DNA from: Fragilaria radians
Lineage: Eukaryota > Bacillariophyta > Fragilariophyceae > Fragilariales > Fragilariaceae
Direction: 5' to 3'
NCBI GenBank assembly: GCA_900642245.1
Contig: CAAAJI010000012.1
Span: 530,643 to 594,642 of the forward strand
DNA: 64,000 nt
The translations under genes were made by a program, and so were the position numbers. Of the stretch, positions 34,278 through 45,365 are shown in pieces. The notes under the pieces were generated by a model. That model worked only from the letters and a program-made list of their open reading frames with translations. It had not been told where the DNA came from and did not search any database. Position 1 is the stretch's first letter. Each line of letters starts with the position of its first letter.

Positions 34278-34637
34278 CTATACCTCTCTTCCAAGCTTCC
34301 GCAATTGTTCTCGAAGTCTCTGGTCTATTTTCTTTTCATGCTCCTCCTTCTTGTTTCTAACTTTTTCTTGTACTTGTAACTCATCACTTCCAGCCTGCTT
34401 AACATCTGATAAGAAAAATCGACTTCCTTGAGCGATTGCTTTAGCAGATACATATGCTTCTGTTTTACGTGCTAAGGCTTTGGAAGTCTCTGCTGTCTCT
34501 TTGAATTCGACAGCTCTTCGTCCTTTCGGATTGAACGTTTTACGGCCCTTGGAAACGGCCTTGGCATTTTTCCTTTTTTGGGCGCCATCTGACTTTTTCC
34601 TGAGACCTTTGGCTATTTTAGCGACTCCCTGTGCCAT
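34278..34637 (-). CDS. Small basic protein, UPF0390/DUF2462-like
   Basis: A 119-residue Lys/Arg/Ala-rich protein. The N-terminus (Met-Ala-Gln-Gly) is followed by basic clusters up to about residue 45. Then come a Lys/Ala helix (about 45-70) and a C-terminal charged coiled-coil-like helix ending in Arg-Glu-Val. The start and the Asn-Pro-Lys-Gly-Arg-Arg motif resemble small nucleolar-type proteins of the UPF0390 (DUF2462) family, but the C-terminal helix is extra. No intron. The composition predicts nuclear or nucleolar location. The family assignment is tentative; the gene itself is likely, since the plus-strand overlap has no good start. Confidence 0.6.
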   Translation of the reverse strand: MAQGVAKIAKGLRKKSDGAQKRKNAKAVSKGRKTFNPKGRRAVEFKETAETSKALARKTEAYVSAKAIAQGSRFFLSDVKQAGSDELQVQEKVRNKKEEHEKKIDQRLREQLRKLGREV

Positions 34638-35306
34638 TCTGATGTCGATATCTTCGCTTTTTCTTTATCACAAACCAAGCGATTTCAGAGTTTCAACTTA
34701 TTCGGACCCGGCGCCTAATTTCAATGGTCATGGAGTATCGTTTGAAAACTTACTAGCACTTGTAATGTGCAGTACCAAAGAATTAGAGAGATATTTCTAT
34801 TTCATTTTCATTCAGCGTCGTTGTAATCATGATCATTCCAGTTCGCTGCTTTACATGTGGAAAAGTGATTGGAAATAAATGGGAGACATATTTGAGCCTT
34901 TTACAAGCAGATTACTCTGAGGGGTACGCTACACATTCTGTCGGCTGATAAAATTTTCACTGCCCATTTTGGGTCATCTGACACCGTTATTCATTCAAAT
35001 CCATCAGCGACGCTCTGGACGAACTTGGGCTCAAGCGATACTGCTGTAGGCGCATGCTCCTTACTCATGTGGATCTAATAGAAAAGCTTTTAAATTACAA
35101 TACCGAATCTACTGATGCTGTTGGAGCAAATTAAGTAAGATTCACTTCGTCTCGGGTGAAGTATGATCCAAAAGAGTGTTCCTTTTACATAAAAACTCCT
35201 TCTAGAACACGGATGCAATAGTATTCAAACACTAGCTATTCGAAAGATTCAAGTTCGCAAGAAATTAAACCCAATAAGACGTTTACAATTTGCACTTCGT
35301 AGCTGT
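34638..35306. other. Intergenic before Copia remnant
   Basis: No gene visible; nothing matches the element that starts at 35307. Confidence 0.4.
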
Positions 35307-35461
35307 TGAATCAACACCTATCTGCACACACCTCCTAGCTATATGCTAACAACAATGTAGGATGTATATGTAGTTGTGAAAGTAGAACTTTAATTGACTC
35401 AGATTTGCGAAAGAGAATGAGACCTCTTTCTCTCTCTTCCAATTTACTTAAGGCGTTTTCT
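35307..35461 (-). repeat. Terminal direct repeat, 3' side of Copia remnant
   Basis: Aligns with 38938-39092. Both begin TGAATCAACACCTATC and share CTCCTAGCTAT, AATGTAGGATGTATA and CTCTTTCTCTC. About one base in five differs, so the insertion is old. At about 155 bp it is very short for an LTR. Confidence 0.75.
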
Positions 35462-38400
35462 AATCTTGTTGTAGACTTGAATGTCCGGTATGAAACAATA
35501 GTTGTAAGGAAGGTAGCAGAACTATGAATGTCAAGTCTGGCCCGCTTGCGCAGGTATAAAAGCTTGGCCACCAAGGTATGGAATATTTCAGCGCTTGATG
35601 TGTTCAAGGAATGTGCATCAGGATCTGCATTGCATAAATGCAATGCAGCTGGTGTGCTAATATCATCTGGTAGTTCCTCAAGCATATTATCAATGTAATC
35701 AATCATAGTAAATATAACCTTTCCTTTGTTGCTCACCGTGTGTTGCAGTCAGTGGTTGTTCTTTGCCAAATTGTCAATTGAGACTATGTAAGATTGCATC
35801 TACTATCCTCTTACCCACATACAATATCTTCAGGTCATCCACATGCCACAATATGGTGCAATTTTTACTATCAATAACCTTGTTGGCCACACAGTTATCA
35901 TCTGGGTTCAACATGAAACCTCGTCCGTCGATAGAATATTGAGATAACTTTTCCCAAAACAGCAGGGCAGCTTGGAGAGTACGTAGAGAGCTTTCTGTAG
36001 TTCTAACTAATGTTTTTTTGTCATGTTCATATGTGATGTATGGTATATAGGGAACCCGGTCAGCCTTGACAAGTAGCTTGGCAATATCACCCTCAAATAT
36101 AGCATGTACAACTTCATCAATATCAGCTTGCATTAATGCAGCTGGTATATCACATGTAACTAGATGCCGGTGTTCAAACAAATCAATGTTTGCTGACAAA
36201 AAACAATGTTGTGTGTACTGTTGGTGATCTTGTTTCATCTTTTGTTCTCCATAATTGTTGTTTCTGTCTATCAGCACACCCTCTTGCCTTGATCTATCCA
36301 CATGGCTTCTGTTTGAATTACATGAGGAAATGCAGACATTTGGGCAGTGAGGGACATACATTCTCATTGAAGAAGATAACTGGGGTCACTTGTGTCCATG
36401 CCGCGGGGGTAGTTGCATTTGGTGTTGACTCATATGGTTAGTTTCTATGTCTTGTTGTACATGTTTCTCCTCACTCATCCTGTTTGTCTGTTCTCCCACT
36501 CCTGTGATGTTACGGCTGAGCATTGCTGCTATGTTATTAGAATGGTCAAGTGGGGTGTGGATGATTGGAGTCATTTCCAGGCTGGAATTTTCACTCACTC
36601 CTGAAATTTCTAATTGGTCTCTGTTGTTGGCATTGTTGTTGTTGATGCTGATGTAGGGTTCCACACCAGGATATAATGATGTTGGTGTAGGCGTCTTGAT
36701 CAGGGTCCACTCCTTCAAGTATTGCCTGTTGTCTTGCGTTGATGTACGGGTCTAGATCAGGGTCCACTCCTGCAATCACTGGATGTTGCACTATGTTTGT
36801 GTATGTGTCCAGATCAGAGTCCACTCTTGCAATCACTTGCTGTTTTATGAGTTAAGGGGTGATTGGGTCAGAGAAAGAATTAGAATCATTGGCATCAGGA
36901 TCAGCGGAGGCAGAGGAGGAAGCATAGGAAGCATTGCCATCATGATATCAGTTGGCATAGGTAATTCCGTAAAATTATGACAAGAAATCACACATCCTGT
37001 CATAAGACTTTAGAAATAGTGAGTTCCTTCCTCATTGCCACAAGGACATAAAACATATAGTACCAATGATTTGAGGTTGCATGGTTTTATCATGTACCTC
37101 ACGAGTTTGAGCATAGGCCCCAAATGGTATGCAAATATGCTTATTGTAGTCAACATTTTGACCCTCAATCATGTTGCTTCGGGAACTTTCACGGGTGACA
37201 GAGTCATTTTGGGGAGAAGCATTCTGCCAGAATATAGCATTCTCAGCAAGACAAACGAGGATCACACGGAGGATGTGTTGGAATGGTGAGTTGTTGTATG
37301 CAGCATGAATGGTATGTGTGTTCATCTGCTCCGCATATATTGAAATTGTGTGTATGCATCACTTCAACAAGGGGTTCAAATTCATAGTCACAAGTATAGT
37401 CTGGATGGTACATCTACGGCGTTGATATTTATGAATGAACTGTTTGAGTGAGTCATGAACTGTGGTGACTTGGCGATTGTCAAGGGGATGAATAGATCCA
37501 ATGCGCAAGCCTTGTGAAAAGGGCGATGATAAAAGGAATGTGGTTGATAAACATAAGATCAACTGCAAGGATCACATTTTGATGGTTTACAAGTACTTCT
37601 GGCACCAGGTCAGCAATGTCAGCTTTTTCCTTCCAGAGCACCAACACTTGTCCCATAAGTATCATCAGCAGCTTGTATGTGACGGCTGTCAACAGGACAA
37701 TTGCAAATGAAATTCTTGGAAACAATGTTCATAAAGCAACAAGATGGTGGATGCATTATGATGTCTTGTGCATCTCTAGCCAACTGAGCTTGTGTGTAAC
37801 CTGATTTCTTTTCATTTACAGTAGGAACAAATGAGAAAATGGATCCATCAGTCTCACATTTTTTGCTTATGCTGTATACATACAATCAATTGTCCTCTTG
37901 ACAGAAAGAAGGTTACAATGTTGACCCAAATGCACATTGATGCAATTCCTTTTGCTCCTTTCAAATGTGACGCGGAAGTGCTTGGTTAGTATGCGTAGGA
38001 TCAGAACATTACCAGCACCTTCAAGGTGGTACCAAACGTTTCAAGATATCCTGACATTGTGCCAAATTGATCGATGGTGACTTGGCCACCATTGGAAACA
38101 TCGATTGTTGTAGATTGGTTATTTGGTCTTTGTTCACAAACATATCAATTGATGAGGCTGACCAAAAAGTAATCCACTGATTGGAAATAGCACTACCATT
38201 TGACTGTTGTTGAGAATAAATGCTCTTTTTGCTGGAATTACACAAAATTGTAGGAGGGGTATAGGGAGCAGCATCTTCATTAGAGGAGTGATCAATAGGA
38301 AGACTATTGCTCCTATATTTGCTGGTAGTGATAGTAGGTAGCAAATCATTGCTCAGTCCATGTTTTCCTTGACAACCTCCACTGTTTGCCTTTTCTGACT

Positions 38401-38937
38401 ACATCACGACCACTCTTTCCACTACAATGACTGCCAATTCCATTGTTATCTCTTACATTGCTGTCACTGCTGCCACCTTCCTGTAGGAAAATGGGCTGGG
38501 TATTTTGTTTTGGAATGTTGGGCTTGGCTTGTAGTTTACCAACTTGTCATAAGCTGCAGTCGATGTGGGTGGTTAAGGAGACCCATAAAGCACATAGTCA
38601 TTCTCGATATTTAGCATCATTTGATCATGTCGCTCCTTGTCAGGAGATATATCTGGTAGGGACAACTAAGTTTGTGCCAAACGGTATTCTCCTGCATCAG
38701 ACAATGTTCCATGTGGCATATTTGGCAATCTCTTCAGTAGACTTCTTTTGGTTGGGACTTTTGTCTTGACAACATAGTCATGTCCCTCTAGATCAGGGAT
38801 CTTACCCTGGAATGATTTGTTGATTGATCCAGATGAGTCACGGTGGTCATTTCTCCACCCCATTGCTATTACAGGGTCATGGAGGATGGTAGTTTGACTG
38901 GTCACGGTATCAATCATTGTACTCTTTTGCAAAATTT

Positions 38938-39092
38938 TGAATCAACACCTATCGACACACCCCTCCTAGCTATCAGTTAATGATAATGTAGGATGTATAG
39001 GTACTTGTGAAAGCAGAATGTGAATCAAATTAGATTTGTAAAAGAGTATGAGGCCTCTTTCTCTCCCTTACGGTTTGCTTAGGGCATTTTCT
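38938..39092 (-). repeat. Terminal direct repeat, 5' side of Copia remnant
   Basis: Partner of 35307-35461. The Gag-like frame starts just inside it on the minus strand, as expected for a 5' LTR. The expected primer-binding site directly inside the repeat is not recognisable. Confidence 0.75.
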
Positions 39093-39227
39093 ACTTTCAA
39101 CCTTGACCCATTCTCCATCATCCTTAGGATCAACTTCTCTCATCACCGTGACTATGACCGGCTTGTCAACATGTGCGGTCATGTTAGAGTCATTGGACTC
39201 ACAGGACGATGTCTCATCAGTAGCCAT
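39030..39227 (-). pseudogene. Short frame upstream of the Copia remnant
   Basis: A 65-codon minus frame from ATG 39227 that ends inside the terminal repeat. It is acidic at first, then basic (Arg-Glu-Arg-Lys-Arg-Pro), with good protein-like composition. It may be the broken 5' part of a host gene, or element sequence outside the recognised repeat. Family not recognised. Confidence 0.25.
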
Positions 39228-39228
39228 A

Positions 39229-40152
39229 TAAGAAAAGGAATACAAATTATGTAGCAGCATAGATGATCTGGAGACCAATCAATAAACCTGAATGCTGAAG
39301 GAACCTTGGATATACGTTCTTGACAGACATTTTATCGTACGGAATGAATGTTAGTTAATTTGTGCCATTTTCAGTATTTCACAAGCATGTTTGTGTTTGA
39401 GAATAGCCTTCAAAGCACTCCGGTTAAAAAGGCACCATATGTGTATAAAGGCACTCATTGAAACCATTTCTATTTTTTACACAAGGTTAAAAAAGCAGAC
39501 CAAAATAAGGGCTTTTTGTGTTATGAATTGCAAGAAAAATAGCTCAAAGGTTGGAGTAAAGAAAGTCAAGTAAAAAAGAAGCTGATATATTAAAAACGTA
39601 TTTGATTAGGAAGCTCCCATAAAAAGATCTGGAAAGTATATTTTGAGCTGCAATTAGCACATCTAAAGCAACAACTGAAAATGATAATGGCTGTTGTTTT
39701 TTCTGCTTGCAAATTTTAGATGATACTAATTGAAAGTCTCCAAAATTTAGGTGATAACCTATCACATGTGTGCAAAGTTTGTGTCCTTGTGACCATATTC
39801 CTTGGATTACAATAACAGTCATTGCAGGTGTGGCTTGCCTTTTTTGCATTCATCTTTTTTGCCTTTGCATTCAAATTTTGTTGCTCCTCATTTATAGATT
39901 AATAGTTACCGATAAGGTTAGGCAGGGGGCTATTGTTGATTACTAACAGTGGACAATACTGTCAGGCAAACTGCGTGACGCACTTGATAGTCAAGTAGTG
40001 TTCCGATCGAGTAGTACTTGAAAAGATTCCTTTCCAAATAGGATATTTGTCCAAAACCATGTCACGGTAATATGAATTTGATTGGCACAACACACTTACA
40101 ATCACATTAGTTGTGTTCGTTTTATCTGCAAGATTTGTAATCTAGAAGAACG
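39229..40152. other. Intergenic with a diverged repeat fragment
   Basis: About 39660-39790, read on the minus strand, resembles family 2 LTR repeats: TTAGTATCATCTAAAATTTG..., then a run of AACAAC and TCAGTTGTTG. The rest, up to the transporter gene, shows nothing recognisable. Confidence 0.5.
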
Positions 40153-41953
40153 ATGAGACTCACTAGTGTCAAAGCGTTACTTACAGGCACTACGTCTATG
40201 ATTTTGTTCAGTTGCCAGGCAGTCTCATCGTTTGCATTAATTCCGAAATCATCACGGTTTCTCCCATCAAAATCCCAACTCCCCACCAAGACGCATGTTT
40301 TCTCACCTTACTCAGACTCTAAATCATATCGTTCAAGTGGTTTGGGAGCATACAATGAAGGTTTGAACTTGATGATGACATTGCCACGGGGTGGGGCATC
40401 GGTGATATCTTCCGTAACTTCGAAGGTTAGTGCTATCACAAGTACTCCTTCTGGCCTATTCAATACGGCACTTGTAGCTTTGGCCCTCACCACGGCAACT
40501 TTCAAAGTGCTGCAGCGATCCTCACAAAAGTTTTCGTCAACGGAATCAAATGCATCGAACAAAGTGAAACCTAAATCAATTTCCTCACTTCAATTTAGGT
40601 ACCTTACCGTCTTTTGGTTGATTCGATGCGCTGATTGGTTACAGGGTCCGTATTTTTATGAAGTCTACGCATCCAAAGTATTTCATGGCGTACAGGCTTC
40701 GATGGGACTTGTAAGCAAATTATTCCTTACAGGATTTGCTTCAACAGCACTCTTTGGACCTCTAGTGGGTCGAGCGGCCGATGTCTATGGTCGCAAACGA
40801 GGCACTCTGGCCTTCTGTCTCATTTATGCTCTTGGTGCTGCCAGCACCAAATCGCCTCTATTAAGCGTACTATTGATGGGAAGAGTTCTGTCAGGAATTG
40901 GAACTAGTCTCTTATTCAGTGCACCAGAATCTTGGCTTGTAGGAGAATCACAAAAAAGTGGAGACGATCCCGATGGAACCTACCTTGGAGAAACGTTTGG
41001 AAGGGTACGTTACATCCCATATCTGAACTCTCTTTGTGCCCTCTTTATTTCAACCATTCTTGCAGTGTCACTAACTTAAAACCTCATATACCAAATGTTT
41101 TAGGCATATGCAGGCGATGCCATAGTCGCTATCTTGGCGGGTCAATTCGCTGGAGCGGCAGCCGCAGCACGTGGTCCCACGGGACCCTTTGAACTTTCTA
41201 CAGTTTTTTTAGCTTTTGGCGGTCTCTTGGCTGCTTGGCTTTGGAATGAAAATGTTGCTGATGTTTCAACTACTGCAAATGGATCTGCTTCTACAACGTC
41301 TGAGACTTCCAAGCCTTCCATCCGTGATGCTGTCCGAGTTGTTGCTGCGGATCCAAACATCATATTAGTCGGTGCCGTCCAATCGCTCTTTGAAGCGGCC
41401 ATGTACATATTTGTGTTACAGTGGCCTCCTGCCATATCTAGTGCTGTGAAAAACTGTTTTTGGTGCCAATGCTCCAACACCCTACGGAACAGTTTTTTCC
41501 TGCTTCATGGCATCATGTTTATTGGGATCCACTCTCTTTGGACAATTTGCCAAAATGGGTGTCCCAACCGAAATTTTTACAACCGGAATGCTAGGTGTGG
41601 CTACGATTGCCATGGGAGCATCCACTCTCGCTACTTCATCGAATGTTGTATCCTTATCTGCTGTTGTTGCTGGATTCTTTGCCTTTGAGGCATGTGTTGG
41701 CATGTACTTTCCATCCATTGGAACCTTGCGTAGTAAATACGTTCCAGACTCCCATCGTGGAGTCATTATGAATCTATTCGGTATCCCACTGAATGCACTT
41801 GTTGTGAGCGTCTTTTTGTCCATGAAGCGGTTAGGACTTTCTGGCGCATTGGGAATTTCAACGGGTGCTCTTGGTTTGGCAACCCTCGGAATGTTCACGT
41901 TGCAACAAACTACCTCAGCCCTGCGTAAACCTAATGCTTCTCCCATCGAGTAG
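40153..41953 (+). CDS. MOT2/MFSD5-type transporter with plastid-like leader, frameshifted
   Basis: Major-facilitator protein of the molybdate-anion transporter family (MFS_5). Exon 1 (40153-41004) encodes a leader: a hydrophobic core, then Ala-Val-Ser-Ser-Phe-Ala and a Ser/Thr/Lys-rich stretch. Membrane segments follow, including Gly-Arg-Ala-Ala-Asp-x-x-Gly-Arg-Lys-Arg and Gly-Arg-Val-Leu-Ser-Gly-Ile-Gly-Thr-Ser-Leu-Leu-Phe-Ser-x-x-Glu-Ser-Trp-Leu-Val. A 99-nt phase-0 intron lies at 41005-41103 (GTACGT...TTAG). In the second exon the frame shifts by one base at an A-run (41449-41453). Upstream and downstream frames both carry good transporter sequence, so one extra A in the assembly or genome breaks an otherwise intact gene. 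Corrected length would be about 566 residues. The Ser-Ser-Phe junction resembles the diatom plastid presequence. Substrate unknown; molybdate or another anion is suggested by family only. Confidence 0.85.
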
Positions 41954-43251
41954 CCGTTTCTGTTTCAGGTCAACTCGCATGATTTAGTTGACCATTTCAT
42001 TAAGAATTATTGAATAATTCCAGTAACTACATGATGACACTTTTAATCAAATAAATCCCTTTTACTAGTAGTATGAGGGCAATTTTTGTTCTTCTATTCA
42101 TCCAGAAGAGCCCATATCTACTTTGTTAGGACTTCACTTTTTCTAAGTGCCTGTCCGTTTACTATGCATCCACGATGATACCGTGGCAGATATGCATTGG
42201 ATAGCTTCTATTTGTATTTCAACTACTCAGGCCGTGCCAAAAAGGAATAAAGATTTTGAGATATTTTCTTCTTACGTATAGCAAATACTACCTACGAAAA
42301 GGAATATCGTGCATTGATTTACACTGATGTTCACATTGGATGTGGTCAAAGGATTGATTTAGGAAATGCGCTTGCTTTCATCTATACAAGGCTTTTGCTA
42401 GATTTTGCTTTTCAAAAACGGCAGGACGGATCTACAATATTTATTCATCTGAATGTCTTCAACCTCTCGAAAATGTTGTTGCTTAGGTGCTTTGAACTCT
42501 CAGGAACCCTCTCTGGGATTTACCAACCTTCAGTCAGGATGATCTTGTCTTTTCCGCTTTCATCATCAGACAAGGTTCGTAAATAGGTTTGTTATTCAGT
42601 ATACAGTGACACCTGACTAGAATTAAATTATTGCATGGACACTTGATATCAAGAACAGCCAACCAAATTGTTGTTAGAAGTTTCCTCTACTGAAAACACT
42701 CATTTTCCGTACATATGGTATCAAATATTCATTGCAAGCTGAAAAGCAAAATCTATTCAGACTTGAACCATAGTAGAATTAAATACAAATTGCTAAACAT
42801 ATAAACTCATAAAATTTTGTTTGAATCACGTAAAGATGCTTTGCATTTGCCGTAACTAGATTGCATAGCCTAAATCTTGACTTAATACTGGCTTACACAA
42901 CATTCACCTACAAAACTATCTCAATTGCATTTTTCATTAATAATATTACACCATTCAAATACCTCATTTATTTGATACTCATATTTGATACCAAGAAGAA
43001 ATAGATACCTTGAACTGTAGATCTGACAACTTTGTCTTTTGTTGCAGTCACAAGATGAAATTTTCTGTAATGTGGATACTTTCTTTGTCTAAACATATTT
43101 ATGATTTCTTCAATTTTCATGCAAGTTAATGTTGTTCGAAAATTAAAAAAAAATCTTCCAATACTAAGCGCAGTAAAAATATTCTGGTCTGTCCGTTTGT
43201 CTATGGCAATAATTGAGCGTCATCATAAATTAAATCACAATTCGTGTATCG
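41954..43251. other. Intergenic, no clear feature
   Basis: A 90-codon plus frame at 42314-42586 has no motif and ordinary chance composition. The remainder is AT-rich. It ends in the promoter of the KTI12 gene. Confidence 0.4.
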
Positions 43252-44394
43252 ATGCCGTGCCTTGTCTTGACAGGCCATCCTTCGGTCGGTAAAACAACGT
43301 TTGCAAAATTATTGAGTGAACGTGCATTGAACCATAGTTCCAACTTAATATCATCTGTGGTAATAGTCAACGAAGAATCGGTATGCTTGGATAGATCAAA
43401 ATCGTCATGTTATTCGACTTCCCAAACGGAAAAGGCAACAAGGTCTGCATTAAAGGCCAAAGTTGATCGATCACTGCAAGATAAGACATTAGTTATTTGT
43501 GATTCAATGAATTATATCAAGGGTTATCGCTATGAGTTACATTGTATCAGTAAAGCTGCAAAGCAGAAGCATGGGATAATTTGGATTCTAAATGCACAAG
43601 CCATGGAGTGGAATAGGACGCGTCGGGAAATGAATCCGGAAAATTCATTTTCCGATGATCAGATGAAAGAGCTCATCCAGAGATATGAGCCTCCTGATTC
43701 CAGAAATAGATGGGATCAGCCATTGTGGCGAGTTGATTTAAGTCCTTCATTCGAAAATACAGATGTATCTGCTAAAGCGGCATTAGAGCAATCAGTCTAT
43801 AATATGCACGATCTCAGTGAAGCCATGAATAGCAATATAAACACAGCATCTGAAGTACCGTCAATTATATCTAAGAGTTCAGATCTTTCCACCAAAGGTT
43901 CTAGTTTCAAGCGCATTCGACCCAATAATCGAACACAGGTGTCATCCAATGGGGTTGAAGAAAGTTTAGTTCCAAAGGAGACAGTAGAATCGAATGATAA
44001 GAACTCTAGTTCTCCTAGGCCAACGATTGAAGAACAAATCGATGCAATATTAGATGAGTTCCTTTTTGATGTCGCTCCACTTAAGGAAGGCCTGTCAACG
44101 CGTCAACATGTTAATGCAAACTCTAACGTTTTGCACGATGCAGATTCGCTCACCCTTCAAGTTTGCAACGCGCTGGTGGCAGCACAATCTCAAAACTATG
44201 GATCCTTTGTGACTGTAGAAGGATTTGGAGATCCCATCCAAATTAAGTGTAAACGACATATCCCATTGACGGAACTCAAGCGACTAAGAAAACAATATGT
44301 ACGATGGATTTCTAAAATACCTCCCCAAGATACTTCTCATAGAGGACTAGCTGTATCCTTCTTAAAATACTTGGAAGAACAAATTGACAATTAA
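43252..44394 (+). CDS. KTI12: KTI12-like Elongator-associated ATPase
   Basis: A 380-residue intronless protein of the KTI12/PSTK family. KTI12 binds tRNA and regulates Elongator, which makes the 5-carboxymethyl-type modifications of wobble uridine. A P-loop at residues 8-16 reads Gly-His-Pro-Ser-Val-Gly-Lys-Thr-Thr. The family block Asp-Ser-Met-Asn-Tyr-Ile-Lys-Gly-Tyr-Arg-Tyr-Glu-Leu follows at about 84-96; it holds the conserved Asp and the Arg/Tyr of the nucleotide pocket. Arg-Tyr-Glu-x-Pro-x-x-x-Asn/Arg-Arg-Trp-Asp at about 143-153 is another hallmark. The middle is Ser/Asn-rich and probably disordered (190-260). The C-terminal helical domain with Leu-Arg-Lys-Gln-Tyr-Val ends near 380, as expected for the C-terminal tRNA-binding part. 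Confidence 0.92.
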   Translation: MPCLVLTGHPSVGKTTFAKLLSERALNHSSNLISSVVIVNEESVCLDRSKSSCYSTSQTEKATRSALKAKVDRSLQDKTLVICDSMNYIKGYRYELHCISKAAKQKHGIIWILNAQAMEWNRTRREMNPENSFSDDQMKELIQRYEPPDSRNRWDQPLWRVDLSPSFENTDVSAKAALEQSVYNMHDLSEAMNSNINTASEVPSIISKSSDLSTKGSSFKRIRPNNRTQVSSNGVEESLVPKETVESNDKNSSSPRPTIEEQIDAILDEFLFDVAPLKEGLSTRQHVNANSNVLHDADSLTLQVCNALVAAQSQNYGSFVTVEGFGDPIQIKCKRHIPLTELKRLRKQYVRWISKIPPQDTSHRGLAVSFLKYLEEQIDN

Positions 44395-45365
44395 ATTATT
44401 TCTTTTCACATTCCTGTGAATAGAGCACCTTATCTTGATCCATAATGACACTATAAGTTAGACACTAGACTTTATGATTCGCCTGTCGATTGCCAATTAT
44501 TTGTTTTAACATATCAGCATACCGTCCGCATGAACAATCGCTGAAAAAGTGGCAAATTCACTGAAGGTAACATGAAGCATCCTAAACATTGCTACTTTGA
44601 CTATTTTCCTCTAAAGAATTTCCGACATAAGTTGCAATCTAGGCTACCACAATAATTAATAATTCAGAATCCAAAAGCGAGAAGCACACAATGATTTGCC
44701 GCTTATTGAATACCTTTCATACCAGGTCTTCTATGACTTTGATCTTAGTTTGTTGTTTCTCTCTTTTTTCTTTAGCCGAGGTGTGAACAGTTTCAATGTC
44801 TCTCTTAATGGGGAGGATGTAAGCGCCCCCTTTCTCGAATTCCGAATAAACTCTCCAACTCAAGTCTCAAATCTTTTTTTTAAATTCCCAAATTTTTTTA
44901 AAGTTTGGAATTGAATTTTTTCAAATTAGTTTCAAAAAGTTTTATAAAGATGCTTTTTGTAGATGTCGTAATTGTGAGGCTTTCGTTATAAGTCAACTCT
45001 CTCTTTGTCTTTTTCCCTTTGCCTGGATGGTAGGTTAGACATGCTTCGAATGTTGGAACAACGTAGAAAAAATAGATATTCATTTCCTCCAATGTGCTTT
45101 TGTGTTCATGATGAAATGGCGTAAGTTAATGAGATCTGCTATGTTTTACAGTGCAAAAGAAACATTGGAGACAAAACAACTTACGTTCCTTCTGGTATAC
45201 TTCTCAACAAAAATGTATCCAACGTAAAGTTCTACATTAGAACGATATCTCCATATCACTAACTACTACGCTGCTTTCCAGACAGACTGAAGAAAAATTC
45301 TTTTTTACACCCCCGCGTGACGTCATCGGAAGAAAATACTTTTTACCGTCAAGAAAAACGAAAAA
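44395..45365. other. Intergenic between KTI12 and carrier genes
   Basis: No gene recognised. T-rich and A-rich tracts occur near 44870-44940. The A/T-rich run before 45366 is a plausible promoter and leader of the carrier gene. Confidence 0.4.

Larger units (their letters stand above)
35307..39092 (-). mobile_element. Degenerate Ty1/Copia retrotransposon
   Basis: Read from right to left, the parts of a Copia gag-pol appear in order, broken by stops and frameshifts. A Gag start (38932-38666) carries Gly-Lys-Ile-Pro-Asp-Leu-Glu-Gly-His. A protease-like segment (near 38200) carries Ser-Ser-Ile-Asp-Met-Phe-Val-Asn. Integrase pieces lie at 37885-37032. A low-complexity linker with repeated Gly-Val-Asp-Pro-Asp (36836-36591) follows. 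Reverse transcriptase pieces (36367-35335) include Gln-Ala-Asp-Ile-Asp, Leu-Gln-Ala-Ala-Leu-Leu-Phe-Trp and Trp-His-Val-Asp-Asp-Leu-Lys. The RNase H region is missing: the RT reads straight into the left terminal repeat. Diverged direct repeats of about 155 bp bound it (35307-35461 and 38938-39092). Plus-strand frames here are antisense shadows. The element cannot be active. Confidence 0.88.

Noticed and set aside
36190..37810. Several plus-strand frames of 60-84 codons
   Set aside because: Antisense shadows of the minus-strand Copia linker and integrase.
38443..38769. Plus-strand 108-codon frame
   Set aside because: Antisense to the Gag and protease part of the Copia remnant, whose minus-strand order is convincing.
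41441..41491. Intron instead of frameshift in the transporter gene
   Set aside because: Would remove conserved-looking transporter residues and has a weak donor; a one-base change in the A-run is simpler.
42314..42586. 90-codon plus frame as a gene
   Set aside because: No motif, no protein-like pattern, and chance length for AT-rich DNA.
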